Counted from the stretch's first letter, positions 10,166 through 22,448 are shown. The stretch: 64,000 nt of DNA from Protea cynaroides (GCA_028583415.1 CM053267.1:54760914-54824913); one strand, 5' to 3'. Program-made: numbers and translations. The notes: generated by a model not told the origin, from the letters alone.

Positions 10166-11988
10166 CAAGGATCAAGGTGCCGGTTTCGAGACCTGTTTCG
10201 GTCAGGCTCGAAACCGGCACAACTCGGTGAAACCACCGAAACCAGGGCGAAACCTGGTATTTTCTACCAGCTTTATTGACTCCATGGTTTCGAGGCTTAA
10301 AAATATTTTTTTTTTGTCTGATTTTTTTTGTGTACCCTATTTAAACCATTTTACACCTATTTCTAATGTTAGTTTGCAAAAAAGACATAGAAAATAGCTA
10401 CATGTGGTGTGGACCAATGTTTGATAGTGTACGCTGAAATATTACACAAATGTCACAATGTAGTAATGTACTAAGCTACTAACTATTAAGCCACTAATTA
10501 ACAATATTCATTAAAAATTAATACATTGAAGATTGAACTTAGAAATTAGAAATCTCACCAGTTAGTTCCATGTGGAGCTTCGTGGTACATTTAAACCACG
10601 TGCAACATACCACTGATGGTGGCGATAACGCTCCTCAGATTGCAGCACGTATGTATCCCAAGACAAGGTATCACTCCAATTGTTCTGATAGTCTCTAACA
10701 GCCCATGAGTAGATAGAGTCATCAACATAATATAAGTACCTTTGTCGAGGGTAAGGCTGATCGAGTGTGTGTGTGGGTGGAGCAGGAGTAGGCATGAACG
10801 TCGGAGGAGGAACATACTGAAATATGGAGTCGCCGAACGATGATCCAACAGTGCCACTGCCAACACCTGAGGCTGAGTCATCTCTAAATTGATTGCTGGG
10901 GTAGGAACTATAATAACCCCCATACCCACCACCTCCAACCCCACTAGCCCCAGTAGTAGACCATCCAAATCCACCATGTGCCGTCGAACCGATACTCTCG
11001 CCGCCACTCTCTTCAGGAATTGCTGGGCTCGAGGTCCGTGTGATCATGAATTCTGGTGCACATTTATATTTTTTTCATAAGTTAAAAATATTTTATTAAT
11101 TTTTCAGTAATTAAAATGCCCTTCAATCAACATAAAGAATTAGTACATATTACTTTTATTACATAAAACAGCAACCCACCATAAAATAGTAATACTTTTA
11201 AAAATAATTTTATTTATAAAGATTTTCAAAGTGAAAACAGAAATATTTTATCATTTATTTATATTTATTTTCAATTTAATTAATTATTTTATCAATATCC
11301 GAAAAATAAAATAATTAAATAAAAACAGAAAAATAATTTTACTCCATACAAAATGTAGATCACCTTATTTTGTTTAACATATATTTAATTCAATGCCATA
11401 CAACATGTGTAAGATGTAATTTTTTCAAAAAATAGTTGTAGGAAATTTTTTTTTTTCAAACAGAAAATCTAATAAATAAATTATTTGTCAAAAAAAAAAA
11501 AACTACTTCCATGGATTCATAGATCGGATGTTAGAATCAAACATATAAAAAATTGGAAGCCATCCATGATGTTTGCATACCATTTCATTCAAAAATACAC
11601 AAAATAGAGAGAATGACTTACCTTGAAGAGAGAGAGATGAGTTGAGAGCAAGAATCCTTGAATAATCTTGACAAAAGTTGATATCCTTTGAAGAATTGAA
11701 GATTTAGGAAGAAAAAATTGAGAGAAATGAGGTTGGAGAGGAGAAGGGGGAAAAATAGGAAGGAAGTGTCGAAACCTACTGATTTCGAGTAGGTTTCGAC
11801 ACTTAAAAGGCACTGGACCAAATTATTATGGGTCGAAACTGGGTTTCGACTGAAACCTGGTCGAACCCAGTGGTTTCGGTTCGAAACCATGCGTAAATCA
11901 GTTTCGAGCCTGGGTTTCGTCTCGCCCAGGCTCAAAACCGAGTTGTTTCGGTCGAAACTTGAAGTTTCGACCGAAACCTCGAACAGTG
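10166..11988. mobile_element. hAT-superfamily deletion derivative inserted in a kinase exon
   Basis: An exact 8-bp duplication AATGGGAC (10158-10165 and 11989-11996) flanks the insert. The ends are related imperfect inverted repeats: CAAGGATCAAGGTGCCGG at the left and the complement of CACTGTTCGAGGTTTCGG at the right. Both subterminal regions are packed with GTTTCG/CGAAAC hexamers (10180-10250, 11770-11985), as expected for hAT transposase binding zones. Removing the insert rejoins the kinase peptide ..GVKWD with downstream sequence, which proves the insertion site. Confidence 0.85.
10562..11047 (-). pseudogene. possible C-terminal tail of a hAT transposase
   Basis: A 161-codon minus-strand open frame within the hAT element begins MITRTSSPAIPEESGGESIG. 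It has a Gly/Ser/Tyr-rich low-complexity middle and then YPRQRYLYYVDDSIYSWAVR. Plant hAT transposases often end in such a disordered tail, and the position inside the element fits. The catalytic RNase H-like core and the dimerisation block are absent, so it cannot encode an active transposase. It is assigned by context more than by sequence. Confidence 0.45.
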
Positions 11989-12060
11989 AATGGGACAGAC
12001 TATAGCTTTTAAACCAGAGGTTAAGGACGAACCAGATACTCAGAACTTTGAAAAGCTGAG

Positions 12061-13053
12061 GTAAAGATAATATTTTCTTTTATTTTATGAATATTATATG
12101 TAAGCTGAATTGTTCTTGATGATTTTAATTTATAGCCTTGAATGCAGTTTTGGTAGGCTTTCTCTCTCAATGAAATGTCATTCTGTTCACTACTTTATAA
12201 GCCAGGCTTGATGAAGTTGGACCAAATGTACGGCTATCTTAATGAAATAAAATTTCCTTCACCCCCTCCCCACTCCTCCCCTCCCAAAAAAAAAAAAAAA
12301 ATTTAAATAAATAAATAAGAAGAAGAAGGAAAAATGGTATGTAGATGGCAAGACACCTAATTCTACGACATGGAAAGATGGTGTCGCAGCTTTCACCAAT
12401 AGATGTCTAAGGGATGGTCTGGATTGGCCATGTATCAAGTTTGGGACACTAGTCAGTCATTTGCCCTCCCATATATTTCCATTCATCCTTTTGGTGATCT
12501 ATGCAACATTGGTAGTCACATTTATTTTCTATTTTAAAACGTGGCAAACTCTGTTACTTCTTGAATTTGACATGTCAGGAGGGGATCTTGCATCTACCTG
12601 TCCACCAAACTTCAGCCCCATCCAACCTGCCACGTGGAACAACTTGGCGTGCCCTCCAACTTTCTATTTGGCAGGCCGTCTCAATAAATAGATAAATTTG
12701 TGGCTAGTGTTGGAATCAACAACAATGGATTGTTGAGTGGCAGTTTGGAAGTGTTGTGTTCTTCCAAGGAATGCTTCCAAACTACGTCTTAGTCTCACAT
12801 TTTGGTTTGGTTCCACCCCCCGCGATTATTGTGTTGGTACTTGACTTGGTAGTCCATTGGCTGTAGAATTTCTAGCGATTTGCAACTCAATGTCTCCTGT
12901 ATTTTGCTGTGGGTCATTTGTGTCTATTCACTGTAAACAATTGAATTCTGCCACATGCATTATGGAGCTTAGGAAGAGAGATGATTGCTCTACTGTTCTT
13001 GCCTCTATTAAGTTCATATTTTGTTATGGAATGATTAATATTTTTCTGTCTAG
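12061..13053. other. intron of the kinase pseudogene, no feature recognised
   Basis: AT-rich sequence with an A-run (12286-12301). Short open frames (for example 12461-12691) show no family resemblance. Confidence 0.3.
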
Positions 13054-13276
13054 AGTAAATGCAATCAATTACTCCAATGAAAACTTCATCAAACTCAGGG
13101 CCATGGAGAAAAGTAGGCTTTGACTCTCTTATTAATCAGCATGTTCTTTTCTTACATTTTATGGTATTCTCTGTTGATTTTAAATTCCCAAGTTTTACAT
13201 TTTTTTAGATTTACTTGGGTCATATAATTTATTGATATTTACTTTTGGCATGTTGAAGAGCCATGCTCGAAATTGG

Positions 13277-14943
13277 TAAGAGACTCTTATTGATCCCAGA
13301 TGGAAGGCGGCCATTGTTGAAGATATGCAAGCCCTGACGAAGAATGGAATTTGGGACTTGGTTCCTCTTCTTCCCCATAAACATACAGAGAACTGTAAGT
13401 GGGTGTTTGGAGTAAAGCAGAACATGGATGGTACTATGAATCGGTACAAGGCCCGGTTAGTGGCCTGTGGCTTTACTTAAACTTATTGCCTTCATTATCA
13501 AGAGACTTTTGCACCTATTGCAAAGCTGAACATTGTTCGAGTACTTCTCTCCTGTGTTGTTAACCTGGGTTGGCAACTGCAACAATTTGACGTCAAAAAT
13601 GCATTTCTTCATGGTGAACTTGAAGAGGAGGCATACCTTTATGTTCTTCTTGGGTTCTCAACCTTAGCAGCACAAGGGAAGGTCTGCACGCTTAAACGAG
13701 TCCTCTATGGCCTAAAGCAGTCTCCTCATGCCTAGTTTGGTTGCTTTCCTAAGGCAATGGTGTCGAATGGTTACACTCAGAGCCATGCTGACCATACCTT
13801 TTTTATTAAGCGATATGGTGATAAGATTGCTATTTTTATTGTGTACGTAGATGACATTGTGGTCACTGGAAGTGATATAGAGGAAATTGCACATTTGAAG
13901 ACTTATTTGGATCTAGTGTTTGAGATCAAAGACCTTGGGAAGTTATGCTATTTTCTTGGCATTGAGGTTGCTTGCTACACTATTGGTTTTTTCCTATCCC
14001 AGAGGAAATATATATTAGATCTTCTTTCAGAGGTAGGGATGCATGGTTGTAAGCCCTCAGATACTGCACTCGAATCTAATGTTCATCTCTATAGCAAGGA
14101 TGGGAATCCTGTTGACTAAAGAGGTTAGTTGGCAAATTGATCTACCTCTCTCACACTCGTCTTGATATTGTCTTTTGCTGTTAGCATGGTTAGTCAGTAT
14201 ATATATGACCCTTATACTACTCCTATGGAAGCTGTGCTACGCAGCTTATGTGATCCCGACAAAGGGGTGTTTCTCTCCTCTAATGATCACTTACGGTTTG
14301 AGGCCTTTATTGATGCTAATTGGGGCAGCTCTTCTGATGATCGTCGTTCTACTACTGGGTTTGGTAATTCTGTCGGTGGCAACTTGGTCACTTGGCGAAG
14401 CAAGAAACAAACTGTTGCCCAGTTTAGCCTGAGGTTGAGTTCTGGGCTATGTTTCATGGCATTTGTGAGTTAATGTGACTCCAACGACTTATGAGTGACT
14501 TAGCTATTCCTATTCCGCTACCTATGATGCTCTATTGTGATAGCAAGTCTGTGATTACTATTACTCACAATCATGTCCAACACCATCGCACCAAACATGT
14601 GGAAATCGATCGTTATTTTATTTAGGAGAAGCAAGAGCAAAGACTGATCTGTGTTCCTTTTGTCAGAAGTGGTAAATTATTTCATCCCATAGTTTCAAGT
14701 TGGGCATGCGTGATATTTATGCACCAACTTGGTGGGAGGGTTGGAATATGAAAATATGAGTTGTGTTCAGGTTCGATGTATGTGGGGATATGAGTGCTGA
14801 CTCAATCCTCACCGGCCTCACCTACTTTATTTTCGTGTTCTTTCCTTTACGTTTCTTTTTTTTATTTCATATAAATCCTTTTACTTTATAAATGAAGTAT
14901 GACATTTTGTCATTCTAGACAAGTCAATTATTTCTCTCAACAA
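13277..14943 (+). mobile_element. Ty1/copia retrotransposon relic (RT, RNase H, part of 3' LTR)
   Basis: Broken frames encode the copia reverse transcriptase in order: WKAAIVEDMQAL, KWVFGVKQNMDG, YKARLVACGFT, QETFAPIAKL, QQFDVKNAFLHGELEEE, KRVLYGLKQSPHA, the catalytic IVYVDDIVVTG (about 13838-13870), DLGKLCYFLGIEV and SQRKYILDLL. RNase H follows (DANWGSSSDDRRSTTGF, then CDSKSVITITHN with HHRTKHVEID). Several in-frame stops and frameshifts break the polyprotein, and gag, protease and integrase are missing. A GGTGGGAGG tract at 14729-14737 and a following segment ending CTCTCAACA near 14943 look like the polypurine tract and 3' LTR. It sits in an intron of the kinase relic. Confidence 0.9.
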
Positions 14944-15824
14944 AAATATATTAGTACTTGATGCCAGAAAGGATTGTCACATGAATGGATATCAATTTCT
15001 CTTTTTCTTTTCTATTTTTGTGAGTTTTCTTAAACACCAAATTTTGTCTATATGCTGTGCAAATGAATGTGTAGAAGAAGCAATATATTCGTAACAATGA
15101 TTTGTTTGTCATTCAAAAGAGAATCCAATTTGCGAGACTAAAGGATTTCTAGGCTGCTATGCATCCACTATCCCATGACATAAACCCATCCAATGGAGAA
15201 AGAAAATTTGGGGAATGCGTTGAATAGCCTACTTGTCTCTAAGGTATCCTTCTTTCCCCAACCTTTTTTTTTTGTCAAAGCACTTTGTATCTGGGTTGAC
15301 GAACTGTAGATGTCTGACAGCGTCGCTTACCATGTTTATTTAAATTCTTTTTGCTTGTTTGGTCTGGCTCATGGATATGTGGGTGGATTTGTATGAAGAG
15401 CACTATACTGTATCCATGTTCTAGTAGCTCTATGAAGGTTGTTTGTGTTCTGAAGTGAAAGCAGACTTCTTTAGATGAATTTGGAGCACCTCCAGTTGTG
15501 ATTGGTATAGGTATCTGCCTGGCCTTTTCTGTCCATGTCCAAAACATACAGTGGTTGGACCCACCAAGTCTCATCTAGGCAAGGAATGAACAAACTGGAT
15601 TGTTCAATCCATGTCCTGTGTGAGAGAAATCTTATATGCTAAAATAGTTGATGGAAGGACATCACTTTGTCATTAAGAGATTACATAATTAATAATATGT
15701 TTTCTTCTTCAATCAGCTTCTCTCTTTAACATCCTGATGTGTTTTGCTGGGAATATCTTTTTATAACTCAAAGTGTTCACTAAATGCTGGGAGAAACTAA
15801 TTGAAGCTTTCCTCATTCTTGCAG
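14944..15824. other. spacer/intron, no gene recognised
   Basis: The minus-strand open frame at 15275-15574 has no family resemblance. Otherwise plain AT-rich sequence. Confidence 0.3.
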
Positions 15825-15910
15825 ATGCTTTTATCCGAAGATGTAAAATTTGTGGGTTATACATACAAGAATTTGAAATTGTCAATGATAATATCACATG
15901 CCTGGCATTG

Positions 15911-15923
15911 GTCCCCCCCCCCG

Positions 15924-15976
<53 letters not shown>

Positions 15977-15977
15977 T
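15911..15977. repeat. compound microsatellite C-run/(CT)n/(CA)n
   Basis: A C-rich run is followed by about 14 CT and then about 8 CA units, directly behind kinase exon 5. Confidence 0.9.
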
Positions 15978-16439
15978 ATACCCTCCAAATGGTTTAGAAG
16001 TGCACTCTGATTGATCTGTGCATGCTTCTAATTTGTAGAGCATTTTTTGCAGGAAGCATCAGATTATCTGATATGCACTCTATGTAAAATCCTCTACATA
16101 TTAAAAAAATCCATTTGTACTTAACTGAGAAAAAAGTTGCTGATCTTATGCAGTGGACTTGAAGAAAAAGAGTAATAAGCCGAAGAGGCCATCAATCAAG
16201 TCATTGTTTGGTATGTTCTCTGATCACTTTTACCTCCCTGATAAGCTTTCGCTTCTAATCTCATTGAATTTTACATTCTGGTATGATTTACAGATGCAAT
16301 TGATTCTTCCGATCAGTCTCTCCAAGGGAGCTTCCTCAACATGTTGCGTAACCAAGTTGAGGTGTCTGAAAGTCCTGAGCAATCACCTGTTCACCCCAGT
16401 AGACCCCCACCATATCAGCATAAGCCTTCACACAGATGA

Positions 16440-17040
16440 CAAACAAGGCAAAGCTTGACATGTAACTGTTAATAACCGAAGCAGACAGATATAAGTAGTT
16501 TAAAGAAAAGAAAATGAAAGAAATAGATTCTTTGGATTCTGGAATGTTATCTTTTGTATTTCTTATTTAGTTTTTCTTACAAGAAACAACCCCTACCACC
16601 CAGATGGATAGGATGAAAAAAGGAGGGAAGAATATACAGTCTAGTTTGACCCCACTTTGTAAATGTATTTCCAGTTGATGTTTCTGAGGTGGCTCCTACT
16701 CATTGTGTCATATATGGAAATAGTTAATACTGCATTTTCTATTCTTTTCTAATAGATGATAACAAATTAAGTTGTAGATGGATTGCAGAATTGCTGGAGA
16801 TAAGATTCAAGATTTGTAATCTAGTGATAAGACTTGGGTTTTTATTTAACTCTTGGACAGGATGGAAATATTTTGGTGCAAAGGGACAAAACTTTGTACC
16901 CCCGGGTGATATGCATGTATGTTGCATAACTAGCTTTCTTGCATATATTTGAACTGGATGTGTAGTTTCCATGAGTCAGGTTTAATTTTTTTTATCAGTA
17001 GCCCTTGATGTTATTTTGCCTTTTCCATTTTTTGATATGT
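16440..17040. other. 3' flank of the kinase relic
   Basis: Probable former 3' UTR and AT-rich spacer. No further coding signal. Confidence 0.3.
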
Positions 17041-17158
17041 CCGGTGACAAATGGGAGATGGAAGACGGATCTTCCTGCTGGAATATCACGGAAAATGGAT
17101 GAGAAATGGGAGATGGAAGAAGGATCTTCCTGCTGGAAATTATAATGGAAAATGGATA
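17041..17158. repeat. 55-bp tandem duplication
   Basis: AAATGGGAGATGGAAGA..GGATCTTCCTGCTGG occurs twice (17049 and 17104), each copy followed by GGAAAATGGAT. Confidence 0.85.
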
Positions 17159-17933
17159 GATAAATTGTGATCCTTCTCTATCTTAACTCTTCTCAACTCT
17201 TTCACGTTAATGGAGAAATGAATCGATTGGTTCATTGGATTATGGGATGAGACTGAAAATGCTTGAACCTTGAGATTCTGCCTGTCAGCCTTGACAACCG
17301 GTGCTCTGATCAATTGAACTAAATTCCTAGAGAGTTTGGTGAATATGTGGAAAAAAATCATTATTATTCACTGTATTCACTGGTTTCATGGAAAAGTAGA
17401 TTTCAGTTGTTATTCGATGTTTCATAAATTCACCTATATACAAAAGCAATGACTTTTTTGGTCGACCATGACAAACACTTGCCTGATGGCCTCTCTTTTC
17501 CCTGATGGTCTCCCTTTTCTGGTCACACTGATCATTGATGCAGCGACATCGCCCCATACATTTAACCAGAGATGCTTAGGATTGGTCATCTGTAGAACCC
17601 TAATTGCGATGTCCCTGATGCAACAAGCAAAATAGTTGGATGAACTTTGTGGTCTTTTCCCTTGCTCATTCTCTCAACTTCATTCTTTTACTGGCTTCTT
17701 GCATCTGCATGGGTTCATGTGCTAATGGAATCAGTGATGCAACGGATAATATAATTCTTCCATTCGGCTGTAGAACAGAAAGAATTGTCATATGTCAATG
17801 ACATTAATAAGAAGCTTTCGCTTCCAAATTACTGTCTGAAATTTAGAGGAACAAAAATTCTATAGAGCAGAATCTTGTTGCAGTTTCTCCTTTTCTTATA
17901 ATAAACACCAGTAAAATAAAGTAATTGCATTTC
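17159..17933. other. spacer, nothing recognised
   Basis: Only short open frames without family resemblance. Confidence 0.3.
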
Positions 17934-18301
17934 ACAAAATATATGGAGTTGGGGGCAGGTTGCTGGAGCAAAAATTGGTTTGAACTCTGGATGAAATCCT
18001 CCCGTTAAAAAGCTTTTTTTTCAACCATTACAACACATGTAATTAACTGCAAATCATTCCATATTTGGTTGGTTATTAACTTTTACTTTACTCGGTATCT
18101 ACACCCTTATATTTGACAAAATATATGGAGTTGGGGCCAGGTTGCTGGAGCAAAAATTGGTTTGAACTCTGGATGAAATCCTCCAATTAAAAAGTTTTTT
18201 TTTCAACCATTACAACACATGTAATTAACTGCAAATCATTCCATATTTGGTTGGTTATTAACTTTTGTATTTTACTCGGTATCTACACCCTTATATTTGA
18301 C
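17934..18301. repeat. tandem duplication, period about 182 bp
   Basis: Two copies with only a few differences: ATATGGAGTTGGGG[G/C]CAGG..TACACCCTTATATTTGAC begins near 17941 and again near 18122. Confidence 0.9.
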
Positions 18302-18338
18302 GAGTAAAATAAAAATTATATTTAAAAAGTATCATTAC

Positions 18339-18621
18339 GGCTCTCTTTGGTATGTATTATATAATTAATTATATAATACATTATGACATATTTAGTTGTT
18401 TGGTATGATTTATGGTACTTAATTGTATTTAAAATAAATTGATCATAATCAAAATTTATAAACAAATTAGAAGGTGTTTATCATTATTGTGATAATCTTT
18501 TATTACTTCTTTATGTCTAATGGTGGTATTAAATGATTATTATTTATGATTCATAATTTATTTTATAAATGATTTATTATAAATAAATCATAAATATAAA
18601 TATAAATTATACTAAAAAAGT
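18339..18621 (+). mobile_element. MITE, copy 1 (GGCTCTCTTTGGTAT family)
   Basis: An AT-rich element of about 283 bp starts GGCTCTCTTTGGTATGTATT and ends in a degenerate inverse (TTATACTAAAAAAG). It matches the reverse complement of 19933-20213 along its whole length. It has no coding capacity and no clear target duplication. Confidence 0.72.
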
Positions 18622-19932
18622 ATACTAAATATAATGAAAAACTTAAGTAACTAGATTCAAAACAATGTATAAAAGACAGGCACAATTTATGGATCCTAAC
18701 TCAATTGTAGAAAAGAATAAAAAAATAAATAAATAAAAGAGTTAAGATGACTTGATCAACATTGGAGTACAGAAATATGCGTACTAGGTTCCGTTTAGAA
18801 CACATTTCGGATACCTATTCAAAGAAAGTGTGTCAAAAAAAAAAATCCGTTGACTTTTAAGTTCTTTATTTTTTAGGTTTCAAGTCAATTTCTTTGGGTT
18901 ACCAACTTATGATGCTGAGAGAATATTCAGCTAAGAATGAATTTATTACTATGAAATCTTGAATATGATATGGTACTTGAGAAAAGTTTTTTGAATGCAT
19001 TTCAAAGTTATGTAAATTTCAATAATTTAAAAAAGTTTAGGGAGACATTCTATTGTTGGAAAGGGATTATAACTCATGAAGGAGAGGTCTTGAGTTTGAT
19101 CCTTCTTCGTTTCTTTGGACCATTTATACAAGGCTTGATGGCTCTCATAGACCCTGGACTGACCTGGTACATATGGATGGTGAAATCTATATGGACCTGG
19201 GATTTACTTAATCCATCCAAAAGATGAGTTGTTGGTTCCTTGATACCAAAAAAGAAGAAAAAAGAAAAGAAAAAGACATTTTGTTGCTCCAAATTAATAG
19301 GAGAAGCAATTAAGGATAAAAACCAATAAAGGAATATACTTGAAATAATATAATGTATTTAAGAAGGAACAAATAAATCTTTTATCACCAACCAAGAAGT
19401 GAAACACATTAGTATCACAAATGCCGTTCACATTTTAAAATGCTCAAATTTTAATAGAAAAACTATATTTAAATAAATAAGAATCTTCAACACAACAACA
19501 TGGTTCCAACCAACATTGTAGATAGTCATAATCAGACTAGCATATTCTAGAGTTGGGTTTGTTCCTCCACAATGCTGTTGCCTTAGTTGGCAAAGCAAAC
19601 TTTGCTAAATAATGTGTCTGGAAGTTTTAAAATGCTCATTATTTTTATGCTCCTTGCGTTGTTACAACAGTCTCTGACTCCATTCAATATTCATTTTTTC
19701 AGTTACGGCCGAAGTGACTAACCTCGAAGTTTAAAATTTGATGGCTGAGCTTTCTTTATAGTCTATCTTTTAGTTAAGCTATGGGGGAACGGAACATGAA
19801 ATGGGACTTATCATGACTTCTGATGGGATGAAGGAGCATTATGGGGGTTTTGTGGTTTTTTGAGTGAAAAGTTCTAGACCATGGAGTTCCATTTTTCAAG
19901 GGTAAATTAGAAAAAGTTTTTCCTTCACTTTA
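18622..19932. other. AT-rich spacer between two inverted MITE copies
   Basis: No gene recognised. The plus frame 18970-19227 and its minus counterpart have no family resemblance. Confidence 0.3.
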
Positions 19933-20213
19933 GGTTCTCTTTGGTATAATTTATATTTATTATTATGAGCTATTTATGTAAATCATTTATGAGAAAAAAA
20001 TTATGAGTCATAAATAATAACGTTTGATACCACTAGATGGAAAGAAGTAATAATAAATTATCATAGTAATGATAAACACCTTCTAACTTATTTGTAGATT
20101 TTAGATTTTATTAATTTATTTTATTGATAATAAGTAAAATAAATCATACCAAACAATTAAGTATATCATAATGTATTATATAATTAATTTTGTAATACAT
20201 ACCAAAGAGAGCC
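19933..20213 (-). mobile_element. MITE, copy 2, opposite orientation
   Basis: A 281-bp element with clearer ends: GGTTCTCTTTGGTATAATTTA at the left and TACATACCAAAGAGAGCC at the right. It is an inverted copy of 18339-18621, which together would give a long hairpin if transcribed through. Confidence 0.75.
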
Positions 20214-20619
20214 CTAAAAGTATAACATTTATTGTTCTGATAAATTATTCAACCTAACAACTTAAGCTATTATGAAAAAAAATCTTCCTTGTAACAGAAT
20301 TTGGTGAAAAAGAAAGAGTAACTTTTTTTTTATTTTCTTTAAAGACAATGATAGCTCTTAAGATTGATCGAATGGCAATTCACTTTCATATATTTTATAA
20401 AAAGCCCTTTTTTTTTATATATATTTTGACTTAAATATTTTTGAAAATAGTAGGAAGGACAATCGGAAGAAGGTTACAACTTTTCATTTCATAGGTGCAC
20501 CTTATTGTACCTAAGTGATGAATTAACAGTTTTATTGAAATTAGATCAATATGGGAGGTTTTTTTTTTATATTTATTGGAAAGAAAGAGGAAAATCTAGA
20601 TACACTCTAAAGCAACCAC
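20214..20619. other. AT-rich spacer
   Basis: Several A and T runs. No gene or repeat recognised. Confidence 0.3.
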
Positions 20620-20622
20620 TTA

Positions 20623-20858
20623 AGGCTTTGTTTGTTTTGATGTAAAATTTACATGTAACATTTTATATGTAATTTTAATTTTCAATATTTGTTTTTAAGA
20701 GGTTAAAATACAATGATCTCTAATGATCTCTAAGGGAGGGGGGAAATGAAATTTATATTTCTTTTACCTACTGAAAATAAACATTGAAAATTTCTTTTAC
20801 TTACAAAATATTACACATAACATTTTACAATAAAATTCTATATCAAAACAAATGAAAC
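20623..20858. mobile_element. MITE with TTA target duplication (PIF/Harbinger-like)
   Basis: A 236-bp element flanked by TTA on both sides (20620-20622, 20859-20861). Its ends are long imperfect inverted repeats: AGGCTTTGTTTGTTTTGAT at the left against GTTTCATTTGTTTTGAT read from the right, continuing through a shared TTTTCAATRTTTRTTTT. A 3-bp TWA duplication is typical of PIF/Harbinger MITEs. Confidence 0.65.
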
Positions 20859-20861
20859 TTA

Positions 20862-21780
20862 GAGAGAAATGGACTTGCCTGCAAAACCTGGAAGAAATCA
20901 CAGTGCTAGAAAAGGCAGAGACCACACACCTTATAAGGGCAAACAAAACAAGAAAGAAACCAAAATAATCAAATCCTTCTAATCCCCAACGTGTCAGTAC
21001 GTCCAAATACATTTCCCCACTAGGTAAAGGTTAATTAGTGGCAGTGTTTTAGGGCCCTTTACCAGCTTTACATCTATCTTCAACATCCATGATGAATGGC
21101 AATGGCTTAGTCTTATTACGAAAAATTCTATAATAGCAAATTGAAATTTTAAAAACCTTTGAAAATCCAAAGGAACTGAACTGTCACCTTACATAAGGGA
21201 GAAGCTAAAATGATGAGAGAAGGACAAGCACCAAGAACATATATTTTGAGAATACAAGGATTGCTGAGGTCAGTGAGCATTTCAAATAGAGATGATGCTT
21301 GCTATATTTTGCTGTATTTTCCTTTGGTTTAGACAGGCATGAGGGATTCAAAAGTGCATGGTCATTTCATTCTTTTTTGCTTTTCCACTTGCATGGAAAC
21401 AAAACTCCTTCCTCATCATTTTAGTTGAAAAACAGACTTGCCAAAGGATCCGTTGCTTTTAGTATTACAGTATTTTCTTTTGTGGGGTTGCTTTCTAGCT
21501 CCTTAGAAAGCTGTCATGGTTAATCTTTTTTGGCTTTGACCTTTGATTGATCTTCAGCAAAGCTGTTCTGTCAGCGAGACATCACTTTTGCTTATGGCCA
21601 TGTAGGGTTCGAACCCCTTTACTGGTTCATGATATGACCCTTAATTAAGTGCTAGCTTTGTGGTTGTAGTCCATTTGTTGTCGTTTATTGAATGAATACT
21701 AGGAAAATTTTAAATAGTGGGTATCGATGAATGTAGATATGCATATGGGGTGGGGTATATTGAGAGGGATAAATTAAAAG
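20862..21780. other. spacer, nothing recognised
   Basis: Only short unconvincing frames on either strand. Confidence 0.3.
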
Positions 21781-21788
21781 GTTTTTAT

Positions 21789-22440
21789 TAAGGGTGTCAA
21801 CGGGCCAATCAGGGCCGATTTCGATCTGGACTGAACCGGTGTCGGGTTTTATAAGTCTAGCCCAAAACATGTCCATTAAGAGTTCGGGCTGGTTGGGCTG
21901 CGTTGGACATAATAACCAATGGACTGATCTGGTGTCGATTTGTTATCGAGCTGGGCTTTTTGAGATAATTTCGGGCTGGTTCGGTCCGGACCGGGCTTAT
22001 CAAGCTTATCGGGCCTATTTTATATGTAAGATATATAGTTTATTTTATTATTTCTATCTATTAAATTAGCATCATTCCTTCTATATAAATGTAATTCAAT
22101 AAATTCTAACAATTAACATACTTTTTTCAACTATAGATTCATAAAATATTTCGGATCAAGAAGTGAACTATAATAATGTAATATAATTCCTCAAAATTTA
22201 AAACCATTAAAATTAAGAAACTGAGCCCAGATAGACCTTACCAGTGTTTGGGTTAGGTATTATTGGTTCGGGCTGCTTAACAGGTCGGTCCGGTCTGATT
22301 TCGGTCTGGGCTGAAAAGATGTCGAACTTTATAAGCCGAGACCGAAACCTGTCCATTAAGGTTCTATCCGGGCTAGGTTAGGATTATATGGGGCCGACTC
22401 GGTCCGTGCTACTGGGCCGTGCCCATTTTTGACACCCTTA
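21789..22440. mobile_element. non-autonomous hAT element
   Basis: Terminal inverted repeats TAAGGGTGTCAA..TTGACACCCTTA are perfect over 12 bp and flanked by an exact 8-bp duplication GTTTTTAT (21781-21788, 22441-22448), the hAT signature. Subterminal regions carry repeated GGTC[C/G]GG and TCGGGCTGG motifs. There is no transposase frame. Confidence 0.88.
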
Positions 22441-22448
22441 GTTTTTAT

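Larger units (their letters stand above)
6370..16439 (+). pseudogene. NDR/LATS-type AGC kinase, C-terminal exons only, disrupted
   Basis: Seven exon pieces match plant NDR kinases in order. (1) 6370-6448, GAIMYEMLLGCPPFYSEEPTCRK, kinase subdomains IX-X. (2) 9904-10035, IVSWTTYLKFPEESKLSAE and RKLLCNVEQRLGTKGAHEIK. (3) 10127-10165 (AHPWFNFKGVKWD) plus 11997-12060 (AFKPEVKDEPDTQNFEKL), split by a hAT insertion. (4) 13054-13112, SSNSGPWRK. (5) 15825-15910, DVKFVGYTYKN, the hydrophobic-motif region. (6) 16154-16210, DLKKKSNKPKRPSIKSLF. (7) 16294-16439, DSSDQSLQGSFLNML to the TGA. GT..AG borders survive at each. Lesions are an in-frame TAG where WWSLG is expected in exon 1, loss of about 13 bases next to the hAT site, a frameshift or stop in exon 4 and a lost T in exon 5 (KNF/EIV). 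The N-lobe and activation segment are not found. In intact relatives the protein is a cytoplasmic Ser/Thr kinase acting with MOB co-activators in growth control. Confidence 0.85.
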
